Position numbers and translations under genes: made by a program. Shown here in pieces: positions 1-10,318 of a DNA stretch of 29,742 nt; position 1 is the first letter of the stretch; every line of letters begins with the position of its first letter. This DNA is from Entrophospora sp. SA101 (taxonomy: Eukaryota; Glomeromycota; Glomeromycetes; Entrophosporales; Entrophosporaceae), in NCBI GenBank assembly GCA_958430865.1, contig CAUDNR010000332.1:4626-34367 (forward strand), in the 5' to 3' direction. Below the pieces are notes generated by a model, which saw only the letters and a program-made list of their open reading frames with translations, searched no databases and had not been told where the DNA came from.

Positions 1-603
1 TTTTTTTTCATGTTTCTTTGTTCAATTATTTCCAATGATCTGCAAGTGTCCTTATATTTATGACCAGTGAGTGTATATAGAAATGTGGCAAAAATAAAAT
101 GCATTTAACATGAACGAACATAATAGTATTAATTTTTTTCTATATTTATTTACTATAAATATTTCATTCATCAAATGAATAAATATGGATTCGGATATTT
201 TAATAATATTGCTGCGCAAATTTGCGGATATTTTCGAATATTCTCACGGTTTCACAAAATACTGCGCAAATTTGCGGGTATTTTTGCGGATAACTACACG
301 ATTATTTATTAGAGGAATATAAACCATCCAAATAACTTTCCCAAAAGTTTAATATCATTTGGATAGCACAAAGATCCAAATATTTAAGAGTTTTCCATTG
401 ATGTTAATAAAGTCTGATAGAAATGGTTTAATTGTAAATATCTAATATGATTCAAGATTTGGGAGTGAAATATTTTTATCTATTTCTTTTATTTATAACA
501 TTAATGTAATAATTAGTTTATATTTAGAGATGGGCAAATGGCGTATAGTTGAACACTATACGATACTTTACGATAATTTATGTATAGTGCATATAGTGCA
601 TAT
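1..603. other. AT-rich intergenic sequence with two CGCAAATTTGCG palindromes
   Basis: I see no gene here. Around 210-290 the 12-base perfect palindrome CGCAAATTTGCG occurs twice (about 215-227 and 263-276), each followed by a similar 'GCGGATATTTT' / 'GCGGGTATTTTT' stretch, so this is a short direct repeat with a palindromic core. At 541-562 there is a further short palindrome (cgtatagt-tga-acactatacg). These may belong to a dispersed repeat, but I cannot name a family. Confidence 0.5.
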
Positions 604-1651
604 CGATCTCGTTTACTTTGTCAAAAATCATTTCGTCAACAATCATTTCATCAACACCCATTTCATCAAAAAGTTCATTTCGTCAAAAATTATTTTGTCG
701 AAAATGGTTTCGCAACAATCACTTCGTCAACAATCACTTCGTCAACAATCATTTCGTCAACAGTTCATTTCGTCGAAAATTATTTTGTCGGCTTATGTAT
801 CATACTAATGATAAATGAGGTGTTGATAGTGATGGCAACAATATCAACATTGAATATTTTAGCATTGATAATAATTATTGTTTTTTAGTAGTGTGTGGAT
901 CAGACAAATTGGTAATATTCCTTTCATGATACATAAATTTGAGTCATTCATATACTTGCAAACTAATCAGCACTCTGATTTTACCTGAATTTTTCTTTCT
1001 TAATTACAATCATACAAATGCAAATTATACTAATAATAAATAAATTAAATGGTAATAGTAGATACTAAACAGTGTAATGCATATCCTACACTAAATCATT
1101 AAATTGAAAATTAGTTTTTGATATTATTAAAATCGTATGATTAAATGGGCCTGACAATCAAGTAAGGTTTCTAGCCCAAACTGTTTCTCAAAGCTCAAAC
1201 TATTTTGTCGATTTGGGTTTTCCAACGGTTTTTATATAGAAGTAGGTATATTAGACCAGAAGCCTTACAATAAAGCTATCAGACAAATTTTTTGCTTTAA
1301 TTACAAAAGTATACTTTAATAATAATATCATAGATTAAAATTTTGTGTTAAAACATAGCTCTAAATCTTTATTAGTTTCGACTAAATAAAATAAATAAAC
1401 ATTTAAAACCAAAGTTATCCACTAATTAAATTAATATGTTAGTAAACCTATTCCACATAAACATAATAAATCAATTAATTCACGCTTTTCCAAACATAAT
1501 TGGTGACACTGTAATACATGCAAATTAACATGAATTGTTGTAGAAATGAACTGTCGACGAAATAAACTTTCGACGAAATAAACTTTCGACGAAATGAACT
1601 TTCGACGAAATGATTGTCGATGAAATGATTGTCGACGAAGTGAATCAGACC
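604..1651. mobile_element. Foldback-type element with arms of short tandem repeats
   Basis: The left arm (about 604-790) is a run of imperfect 15-17 base units such as TCATTTCGTCAACAA and TTCATTTCGTCAAAAA. The right arm (about 1542-1651) is the same unit in inverted orientation (TTTCGACGAAATGAAC, GATTGTCGACGAAGTG). The outermost bases also pair: left GATCTCGTTTACTTTGTC against the reverse complement of the right end, GGTCTGATTCACTTCGTC. The roughly 750-base interior is AT-rich and has no convincing coding sequence. Tandemly repeated terminal inverted arms around a non-coding core are the hallmark of foldback or non-autonomous DNA transposons. The reading frames across the left arm are low-complexity by-products of the repeat. 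I did not find a clear target-site duplication, so the exact ends are uncertain. Confidence 0.6.
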
Positions 1652-3524
1652 CTTATTTTGTTTCTTTAAAGCTAAATTATAATAATGTTTTGAAATAATA
1701 AATCTTTTGACTCTTGTTAAATTGTGGTATCATTTCGGTTGATCAACAACTCTTGCAAATAATTTGTTGCTTGTCAATTAATCAGTTACAAATTTACTTT
1801 AGTTTCCTCACTTTTGTATCTGGACGAGTCTGTAAGCACACACTCAATGGTACCGGATAATTGTAAATAAATAAAGATGCCCTTTTACAAAGCTCAAGGC
1901 TTCTATAAAGTTCCTTTTATTCACTTGTGATCGATTATTCGTTTACATTTATTGGCCGATTTCAAACTCGCTTTGGTTTACTTGTAAAAAAATTAAGTAA
2001 TTTTGTTTAACAGCCTTACGTTTACAATTACAATAATACTATCAGTATTTCCGATTAATCTATGAACGATACTTTATTGACACCCACTAGTTAACCAACT
2101 TTAGTCTAATCTTTGCTTACTCACTAAAGCAAATTACGTTACTAATCATGTTATTTTTACGTTAGCTATCTATTATTTTCCTCTGCGAGGACCAGAAGTT
2201 ATTCTTCGCTGATCACTGCAATGAGGAAGGAGAAAGTTTATTATTGCAAAGTAAATTGATCAATATTTATATTATATAAAGCTTTTGCGTAAAATTTTCT
2301 TTTTATGCACTAAAATTAGTTGACCCTGGAACATAAAGTACCGAATCCCCAATCGATAATTTTATCTATTCCGATTATGTATCATGTTATTAATATTAAT
2401 ATAAAAGAAATGTTCGAGTTTAGTAGTAGATGAGTGTGTAGGAACTGAATTGTATTCAGTAAAAGAAAGACTTGGCTCCTTGGGAAGAACTGATGAACCA
2501 AAGGAGAATTTGGAATACATATTTATAAGTTTTTTTTTGTGATCTTTTATGTTTTATTAGCCTTTAAAGCAAGTTTAATTGTGTCATTTTGATTTAATTT
2601 GACGTAATAGTTTTACAACTTTGGATAACATTTCGTCAAACAACATTAATCGAGATACAATATGACATAAGGTTTGAAAAAAGGCCCAAAAAACCAAATT
2701 GGCTGATATGAATTGTTACGCGACCATAAAGATATTACTATTATTGCTATTTTTGTTTTTAATGATTTTTAAAGAATTGTTTAACAAAAAATTATTATCA
2801 TTTATGAAATGAGACATGCTAATATTTCCATTATTGCATGTCTGGCTGGGCATTCCAAATTTCCATATTTCATAGTCGAACATACAATAAACCAGTTATT
2901 GAATGAAGAAACATGCAAAAATTACATCAAAAAATCGAGAATGGTTGTTAAAATAATGTCACTTATGTGTGTCACTATTTTAAACTCGACAACCATTCTG
3001 ATTTTTCGTGTATTGTGCAGACGATAGAAAATTTTCAAATATGTTAATTCCCCAATGAAATCTAGTTTCAAAACTTTGACTGTTTTTTCTTTGGTTTTAA
3101 TTTTTGGAAAAATTAAAGTTCAGCGATTAGGTGATTGTATCAGTCACAAAAATGTTAAAAATTCGCATTTAATTAGGTTACACGTCGTTATAACGAGATT
3201 AGGCTGTAAAATCAAATTTGACCATTTAAGGGTTCACAGTGCCTTTTTTTTTCTTTTAATAGAACCCGAGTTTTTTATTATATTACATGCACAATTTACC
3301 AAATATAAAAAATGTTTATAAACTTTACATCTGCGGGTTTACTAAAAAAAATGGAAATAAATAATAAATAAACATAAAAAGTAAATATAAATGGTAAATT
3401 AATAATTATCCAAATTCGATATTGTTAATTCATCGACTCGTCACAACAACTAATTTGTCATTACCATTATCATTATAATTAATTAGTAATTGATTAGATT
3501 AATGGATTTTAATTAATTAACCAT
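1652..3524. other. Intergenic region, no convincing gene; one hairpin
   Basis: The stretch is AT-rich with many stop codons in all frames. Two small ATG-initiated frames exist (2809-3027, 72 aa; 3055-3321, 88 aa). The first spans a near-palindrome at 2937-2999, where AGAATGGTTGT pairs with ACAACCATTCT and the inner TTAAAATAATGTCAC pairs with GTCACTATTTTAA. The second starts with a hydrophobic stretch (MKSSFKTLTVFSLVLIFG) that could pass as a signal peptide, but its remainder includes homopolymer runs and nothing recognisable. I do not call either as a gene. Confidence 0.5.
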
Positions 3525-5053
3525 TTAATTGGACATTATAAAATTGTATTCGTTAACATCAAGCTCGTTGAACAAGCTATCATTGCTATTTAATTTAGAT
3601 ATCTCATCATTTAATATTCTACTTTTACGATATGCATGTGGATGTGATTTGTATACTTGTTGCAAAGTATTACAACCAATAGTAATATTAGTACTACTAC
3701 CACTACTAGTAGTATTACTATTATTATCAAAAATTTCATTACGTTTATTTCTAACAAATTTCAAAAGTTCTCTACTAGTTGGTCTTTTAGATGGATCCAC
3801 ATCCCAACACCTCTGCATCATTTGCACATAATCATCAGGCATTCCAGTTAATATTGGTGGTCGTAAACCTTCACATATATTTAGCATTAAGAAATGATTG
3901 TGAGCTCTATCATCAAATGGTGGATGGCCTGCAAATATTTCCCACATTAACATCCCAACACTATAGATATCGGACTCTTTTGTGTTATTTGTGTTATTGC
4001 CTCTAAGTAGTTCTGGTGCAACTTATGATACAATTCCATAGATTCCATTTGATGATTTTGATTTTTTATCAACTGGTCCACATAATCCTAAATCAGTAAT
4101 AAAGCTACAACCCCCCTGTATTAATATATTGCCACTGTGTAGATCACAATGGATTAAATTCTTTTCATGTATAGCATTTAATGCAACACACAAATATTTA
4201 AAAATGACAATTCTATCTTTTAATGTTAAATTTAAATGGTTTTTTTGTAAATAATCTCTTAAATTTCCTTCTGGAAGATAAGCAAGAACCATTGCATAAT
4301 TTCCATTTTCTTGGAGCTTAGTTATACCATAACAAGGAACAATCAAATTTGATTTGATTTTACAATAATTTGATGCCTGTAATTAATCGTATAAATAAAT
4401 TCAATAAACGGTTTAATTTAGTTTTATTTTAAACAAGAATAATCGATTACCTCGTCAAAAAAAGGTTTCCCTAGATTACTCGAATTATTTAGCGATTTTA
4501 ATACTACATTCTGAGGTCCAAAATAAATAAACTCCTTTTTATTTTCGTTATAATCATTAATAGTTCCTCTTGTCCACCCAGCAGTATAAATTGAACTGAA
4601 TCCACCTTCTGTTAATTTTTTTATATTTCGAAACTGCTCATAAGGTATCCATTCTACAATTTGATCAGGAAGAGACGAAATCTGTTGGCATTCATGAATA
4701 AAATCATCAATTATTTCATTTCCAGATTTCCGAGTCTTGAAAAGACTCTGTAAATGTAGACCGATACACTTTTCGCAAAATATATCAGAATATCTTGTCG
4801 CTTTACATTTATTACATTCTCTTTGTTTTCCAAGTTTATAGGTTGCATTCTCTAATTCAAAAGTATAAATATACTTTTCTCTACAAAACCCTTTTTCATT
4901 TTCTAAAAGTTCTCTGTTTTCTTCAACTAACGAAAAATAATAGTCTTTTCTACTTTCTCTGTCAGAAATAACCAAACTATTATTGATCATTTGGCCATAA
5001 ATTTTATATACTAATCCTCCTCTGTCTGATGTTAATAGTCTTTCGGGTGTCAT
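3525..5053 (-). pseudogene. Protein kinase, two exons, interrupted by an in-frame stop
   Basis: Exons are 5053-4451 and 4376-3525. The 74-base intron has a GTAATC donor and an ATTACAG acceptor and keeps phase 0. Residue numbers count from the ATG at 5053. An N-terminal zinc-ribbon-like CxxC-x9-CxxC (Cys 80, 83, 93, 96) is followed by a kinase domain: glycine loop LTEGGFSSIY (about 148-157), the VVLK lysine after it, LIHCDLHSGNILI (277-279 is HCD in place of HRD), DLG in place of DFG at 296-298, then VAPELL, SDIYSVGMLMWEIFAGHPPF and a final CWDVDPSKRP. This is the Rhizophagus type of Ser/Thr-Tyr-like kinase. Codon 319 (4023-4025) is TAA, just before the APE motif, and the frame stays open for 165 more codons. 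A 318-residue product would lack the C-lobe, so it should be inactive unless the stop is read through or is a sequence error. The frame is open a little upstream of 5053 (to 5095) with a CAG at its edge, so an extra 5' exon is possible. Confidence 0.82.
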
Positions 5054-7149
5054 TTCCACAGGAATATTTATCAATAAAACAATCTTGTACTGTTACAAGG
5101 CCCTCCCTCCTCCTTTAAATAAATCAAAGAACGACGAAGAATTAATGCTAATGAAAAATAAAAACCAGAATCAGCCATTGGTATCATTGTATTTGTGCTT
5201 GTACAAATAATGGTGGGAGTTTATGTTACAAATAAATAATAATAAATATTGCGACATTTTCACGTTACACCTAATCTATATACATAGTAAAAAGAAAATT
5301 ATTTTTGTCCGAATTTTGAGTCACTGGGGGAGGAGGGGTTGCCTTTATACATTAGTGCTAATTAATAATGATAAAGGAAATTGTAATGACGGTATGGTGA
5401 GATTGATAAGTATGTAGTCTTTGACGATGGTAATCCAATTGTGTTTAACTTTAGATCTAAATAGGTAAAAACGGGTCCCATCACTTCCATCACTTTCCTT
5501 ATCTAAATTTGACAATTTTTTCTGACTATGTAATATTTAGGCAGAACGTGTGATCGTTATTCATTCTGGCTAGATAAAGACCTTGAGGGGCTTGCTTACG
5601 AACAATTTATCAAAGAATATGAATGAAGAGAGGCGTGGGATCATGAACCATGTATTGAAGGTAGATACGAATTTTATACTTGTCTGGAATTTGCGGGAAG
5701 AGCTTTTTGATGATATTAATCGTTTTTGGGATGAAAAAGGGAGTTAGACGTTTGAGGGAAAAAATTTGTTCGGAACTTGCATACAACCTACCATGTATAA
5801 AGAATCCGGACTCAGGTCATTATTCTATGCCTTCATAAATAGCAAGGTATTTACGATTCTAACCATCTTAAGCATGATAATGTTAACAACACCTTTATCT
5901 CTTAAATACGAATTATGGGTGGCAAAAAAATAATATTTGATGGCTCGCAATTTTTTTTTTATGCCAATTCATTTCTCCTATGACGTAAAAGGGTCATCGT
6001 CAGACGAATCTTCCGAGATATCAGCATTATTCTGAATTGTCATAGAAACTATAATCGATACTATGTACTAGGATGTAGAAACCGAATATCATGTGATCTG
6101 CGCATCCAAACACCACCATTGAAAAAATTCCATATAATATAATAGAATAATAATATGTATTGAATTAAAGTTGCTAGTTTATTAATTATAATGACATGAA
6201 CTATTTATTATAAATGAAATAATGTGAGACATAATATTTTTTAAAAAATAACCAATTTACATCAACAAAAATCGTTAGAATTATCTGGCGTAGATCATTC
6301 GATCTAAAAAAAGCTGTAGGAGTAGTCATAGGAGTCAATTGCGTGATTTAAATAAATGTTTAGCTTGAATAATGAGAATTTGTCTAGCCCTTTTCGTTTT
6401 AGAAATTTGATTTAATTAAAATCAATCTAATAGTAATAATTAATTAATCTTAAAAAGATCAACTATTACAAATAATGTCATTTTTTGACCAGGTGAAATA
6501 ACAATCAACCAAACGGGTAATTAAGTGATTCTATACTAATGTTAATATTAACATTTCAGATAAGGGTAGAGGCAGAAAGTTAACATAATATTATTTCTTT
6601 GACAAATAATTCGTTTTGTAATAACATTTTCATAAAATTTAATAATAAAACACTTTTTGTGGTCCAAAATTAAATAAAATAGGAACCGTATAGAAGAGCG
6701 GTCTTTATTTGTTGTTATTTGTACTGCAAAAGTGTGTATAGAGGTTCGCAAAATCTTCCTAGCTACAAGAAAGAGGCAGTAAGCAGGATAATTTGTTAAA
6801 TAATAAATCCACAAAATAAATTAATTGAAGAACATTGAATATAAAAGCTTGAAATCAATCGAACGAGTGTAGCTAAAAAGTTAACTCGCAATATAAAATC
6901 GAAAATCGGTTGTTCTGATTTGCCGATCGATCGGATTACAATCCTTACTACGAAAAAGCATTTAAGCAAAAGAATCATGTGCTGAAATGACTATATTATC
7001 TTTTTGGGGAAAGATCATCCATCGCATTTCAAAAACATTCGACTTGATTATCGAGAAACAAAAGCAAGACAGTCAACAACAGTCAAATTGAATAAACAAA
7101 TTGGTTTATCTTAATTTTGTGAAATACTATTTTAACAAAAGTTAGAGAA
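5054..7149. other. Long intergenic region with one coding-like fragment
   Basis: No complete gene is visible. Short open frames on both strands (for example 6548-6978, minus) are AT-driven, lack ATG starts in good positions and resemble nothing I know. The one stretch with coding-like composition is listed separately (5542-5840). Confidence 0.5.
5542..5840 (+). pseudogene. Unrecognised coding-like fragment
   Basis: This stretch is less AT-rich than its surroundings and contains two overlapping plausible readings. One runs 5542-5706 as GRTCDRYSFWLDKDLEGLAY..., then a TGA, then REAWDHEPCIEGRYEFYTC. The other is an ATG-started frame 5619-5747 (42 aa, MNEERRGIMNHVLK... to FWDEKGS). A third frame at about 5752-5837 reads LREKICSELAYNLPCIKNPD. 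The switching of the best frame suggests a decayed gene with frameshifts rather than an intact small gene. I do not recognise the family. Confidence 0.25.
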
Positions 7150-8100
7150 TGCAATATAAATAGAGCATTAATTTGCACTTTTGTAATGTCGGGTATTTCA
7201 TTCAACACTTTGTTTTTGAGACAATTACAAACTCTAAACAAAAAAGCCGTCGTCAATTAATTTGTTAATTTATGAGGTAATAAATATAATATTGACCTTC
7301 ATTAACATTGGCTTTAGATGGGTGGACAAGCCCAAACAATCATTCTGGAGCTTTGTCATATTGACGTCATGTCGTAAAAGTTGGATTATCTTAATGATTA
7401 CTGAAATCGGACTAGAGAAATTTTCAGCAATAGTAACTGATGGTATTTATTCGAAACAATATCGCTGAATTTTTTACATTACTAGCGCCCATCAACTTTT
7501 GATCTAAGATACATTGCATATTTCATAGATGATATATTTACCTCTCGAATATCAATCTTTGTACTATTTTACATTCAAGTTCAAGATAATCGATTTACAA
7601 AGGATATTTTGGAACAATGCTTTGCAAATTGTTTAATTAAATTATGACAAGACAATCAAAATTTTCATTATCCTGATCAATTACTCGAGGATTTCAAGTA
7701 TGTGTGGTGGGTTAAAAACATATTGTATATCAATTTTTTGATCTAAACATAATATTCATAACAAATGAAATTGTTTAATTAATTTACTTAATTCAATTCA
7801 AATTTATTTAGATATAAAGTATCAATTATTTTATGATGTTGGATTTTTTTGATTATACAAAAAACTCAAGCTTCATCTTAAAGTCAATGAAGATGCTATG
7901 GAAAAATTGGAATCCAATAATGCAATTTAGCTGATTGTTATTTAATCTAACAAAAACAAAATCGAGTACATAATCGAAAGTCGTCATAATCAAACGATTA
8001 TATAGTATAAACAAATCTAATTTAGTTGCACATTATTGCATCCTGGCTATAAAGGCATAAAATCTTTAGAATTTATTGTTAGTTGCTTGAAAAAATAAAA
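7150..8100 (+). pseudogene. hAT-family transposase remnant, many frameshifts and stops
   Basis: Pieces in all three forward frames follow the order of a hAT transposase. NRALICTFVMSGISFNTLF (about 7160-7220) matches the region before the catalytic core. TLALDGWTSPNN (about 7303-7340) is the DGWT segment. A frameshift leads to KQSFWSFVILTS... and TEIGLEKFSAIVTDG (to about 7445), the VTDxA segment. LRYIAYFIDD (about 7508-7537) corresponds to the 'RCxAHxxN' stretch. CGGLKTYC lies near 7700-7725, then NEDAMEKLESNNA and LADCYLI (about 7885-7945), then LLHPGYKGIKSLEF (about 8033-8075). At least four frame changes and several stops separate these blocks. The C-terminal dimerisation region expected next is not visible. 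The remnant is dead; the DUF659/hAT assignment rests on several ordered motifs, so I am fairly sure of it. Confidence 0.75.
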
Positions 8101-8259
8101 TCTGCATAAGTGATATGTATACATATGATTGTTTCTAATTTCAAATTAGATTAATAAACAGGGGTGTCTATTATATATATTAATATATGTATTAGTATAT
8201 TAAATCACTTATTGATTCGCTATAAATAGGCACTACGAATTTTTTTTTATCGATATCAA

Positions 8260-9204
8260 TCAATTAATCAAGATATAATAAAAAGTCATTAAATATAGCA
8301 ACCATAAATAAATACTATTGTTATTAAAAGGATTATTAGTAATATTAATATTACCATTACTGGTGATAAAATCTTTTCCGCATTTATCATTAAAAAATGA
8401 TTTTGCAGGATTAAATGTAATTGATAATGGTGTTGTTTTATCCAAAGAAAAATCACCATATGTATTCATTATCTTTTTGTTACATTCCGAACAACTATAA
8501 TCTTTTGAGTAAAAAGGAGTTCCTATTAAAAAAGAATAAAGAAGAATAATTAAAAGAATAATCAAATTCACATAAATACAATCCGTTTAATTAATTTGAT
8601 GATTACCAAGAGGTAAATAGAATAATCCTAATCCTAATCCATTAATCAAAGCATCTTGATAACAATAAATATCTGTAGAATTTTTGGAACATCCAACAAT
8701 TTGCATAACTCGATAATTTTTGAATGCCGTAAAAGCTTCCTTTACAACCTGATTTGCATTTTGGAAATCAACTCCGCAATTAGAACTCAAAGTTACGTTG
8801 TCGGCATAGTTTAAATATATTTGATTACACTGATCAATAGATTTATTATTAATATCAATGTTGCATATTTTTTCCATCAAGTTACCAATTGTTGAATCAT
8901 TACGTGATTTCACTGCAAACTCACGAGAGTTTTGTAGTAGAAAACCAAATGAATTACAATCATTAAAATCCTGATTTGCTAAAAATGATTTAAAAAATTG
9001 CGCGCACGATGATGTCAAGTTTGTTGTTAATGTGGTGTCGAAAGGTCTTGGTATTTTATCATCCTCAGCTTCAAGATTGTTGTAGATTGGAATTGATGAT
9101 GATAATGGAGATGGCGACAGTTGTGATGATGGTGACGGTTTTATTGTTAAAATCAGTATTACTAATAATAACAATTTTATTGTTTCGAAAGAATTTGTGG
9201 ACAT
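8260..9204 (-). CDS. Secreted, probably GPI-anchored DUF7729 protein
   Basis: Exons are 9204-8607 and 8522-8260, encoding 286 residues. The 84-base intron (GTAATC donor, AATAG acceptor) joins ...FYLPLG with TPFYSKDYSCSEC. Residues 9-22 form a signal-peptide core (IKLLLLVILILTIK), followed by a Ser/Pro-rich linker. From about residue 66 the cysteine pattern fits fungal DUF7729: CAQFF, DCNSFG, ICNI, QCNQIY, NCGVDF, GCSK, YCYQD, YLPLGTP, CSEC and a final CGKD. Five or more N-x-S/T sites suggest glycosylation. The C-terminus is a hydrophobic tail (YLWLLYLMTFYYILIN) after an Asn/Ser-rich stretch, as in GPI-anchored cell-wall proteins. The start is the ATG right before the signal peptide. DUF7729 has no established biochemical role; a place at the cell surface is inferred. 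No defect is visible. Confidence 0.85.
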
Positions 9205-9509
9205 TTAATCTTTTATTTTGTCTTTTGATGAGGAAAAAAAGAGTCAAGTTTTATGTTTAGATAATGATTATATTAATTGGAATTTGTTTTCATAACGTGA
9301 GGAAATGGTGATGAGGGATTAATGATGATAATGATGATAAAAGGAAGGGAAATAATTAATTAACTAAAGGAACTTGGAAAAAATAAAATAATGAATTAAT
9401 TAGTGCGACAAAAAATTAAAACTCTTTCTGCTAATCATTTAAATCATAAAACATATTTTTTTTCTTTCATACAATGGTTAATAATCTTAGTTAAGATGAT
9501 AAATAAAAA
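9205..9509. other. Intergenic, upstream of the DUF7729 gene
   Basis: AT-rich sequence containing the likely promoter of the minus-strand DUF7729 gene. There is a small TGATGA-type repeat (about 9305-9340). I see no gene or clear regulatory motif. Confidence 0.4.
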
Positions 9510-9515
9510 AGAAAT

Positions 9516-10037
9516 CGTAATAAAGCCAAGCAAAAACTGGACAAAGTCCACCTATTCCTGCTCCAGCAAAAAAGAATATCGGCAGATCCTCTTCTCCTTC
9601 TGGTTCAGTCTGCCCACAAGAAGACTACTACTTGATTACCTGTATTAACTGCAATCAAACATTTGTTTATACATTAACAAATGAACACATTAATACTAAT
9701 CATTGTTTTAGGCAAATCTTTTACCTGTAATTTGAATTGTTCATTCAATAAACCAACTGATTTTTGTCCCTATTCAACTCCTAAACTCACTATTAATACA
9801 TTTATGGAAACGATGGATACAAAATCCATCTCTTCTGACAATATAATCTCTTCCCAAGTTATCTCACCAACCTCCACAACTCAAAATCCCTTCCATAACA
9901 TTACATTAAATGTTACACTTAATGTTGCACATGCTGTATCAAATGTTCCACTTAATCTAGCTAGATACACAGATGATCTTATCACCGATGCAAACACCAA
10001 TACTAATGAACAAGATTCATCTGATATAGATGTATAA
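9516..10037 (+). CDS. Partial two-exon gene, unknown function
   Basis: The first visible exon ends at 9641 and the second runs 9712-10037. The 70-base intron has a GTATTA donor, a TACTAAT branch-like site and a TTTTAG acceptor. The joined reading goes AKTGQSPPIPAPAKKNIG... SGSVCPQEDYYLITC into KSFTCNLNCSFNKPTDFCPY, then a Ser/Thr/Asn-rich C-terminus with a TLNVTLNVAHAVSNVPLNL stretch and an acidic end (EQDSSDIDV). The first exon has no in-frame ATG before a TAA at about 9513, so an upstream exon or the start is missing. Six closely spaced cysteines could bind metal or form disulfides. I recognise no family. Oddly, the intron itself is open in the frame of exon 1 and reads as a C2H2-like finger (see findings), so alternative splicing or a wrong model are both possible. 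Confidence 0.4.
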
Positions 10038-10074
10038 ACTAAATAAAACACTACTATAAGTAAACATAGAGATT

Positions 10075-10260
10075 TGTGTGAGATGTGGATTTCGATCTCA
10101 CAGTATCATTAAGTATTATTTAGGCTGCATGCTGGCAATAAGTCAAGGACTTGTATGGTTAAATAGTAATTTAGGCTGTGTGCCACCAGTATTAAAGAAA
10201 CTGTCTATTAGGGATTGGAACCATTGAGCTAAAAGCTAAGGGGATTGTATAATTATTGGA
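10075..10260 (-). repeat. tRNA-like (SINE-like) repeat with an internal duplication
   Basis: On the minus strand 10231-10221 reads TAGCTCAATGG, a good tRNA A-box (pol III promoter element), followed by GGTTCCAATCCC, which resembles a B-box. A second B-box-like sequence (GATCGAAATCC) lies at about 10097-10087. Between them the segment AGTAATTTAGGCTGTGTGCCACC and its variant ending in CTGCATGCTGGCAATAA recur about 57 bases apart on the plus strand. No full tRNA cloverleaf fits. A decayed tRNA-derived SINE is the simplest reading, with modest confidence. Confidence 0.35.
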
Positions 10261-10318
10261 CTGTATATTTATTAGATCAGATATTTAATCAGACACTTCT
10301 CAAGTTTGTAATAAGAAA

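Noticed and set aside
530..888. Three overlapping plus-strand frames rich in HFVNNHFVNN-type repeats
   Set aside because: They are translations of the tandem-repeat arm of the foldback element in each frame, not a gene.
3055..3321. 88-residue frame with a signal-peptide-like start, possible small secreted protein
   Set aside because: Only the hydrophobic start is suggestive; the remainder follows homopolymer runs, has no cysteine pattern and no splice or family support.
6548..6978. Two minus-strand frames of 88 and 60 codons
   Set aside because: AT-rich, no family resemblance, doubtful starts.
9009..9260. 83-residue plus-strand frame
   Set aside because: Antisense to exon 1 of the DUF7729 gene, whose reading is strongly supported.
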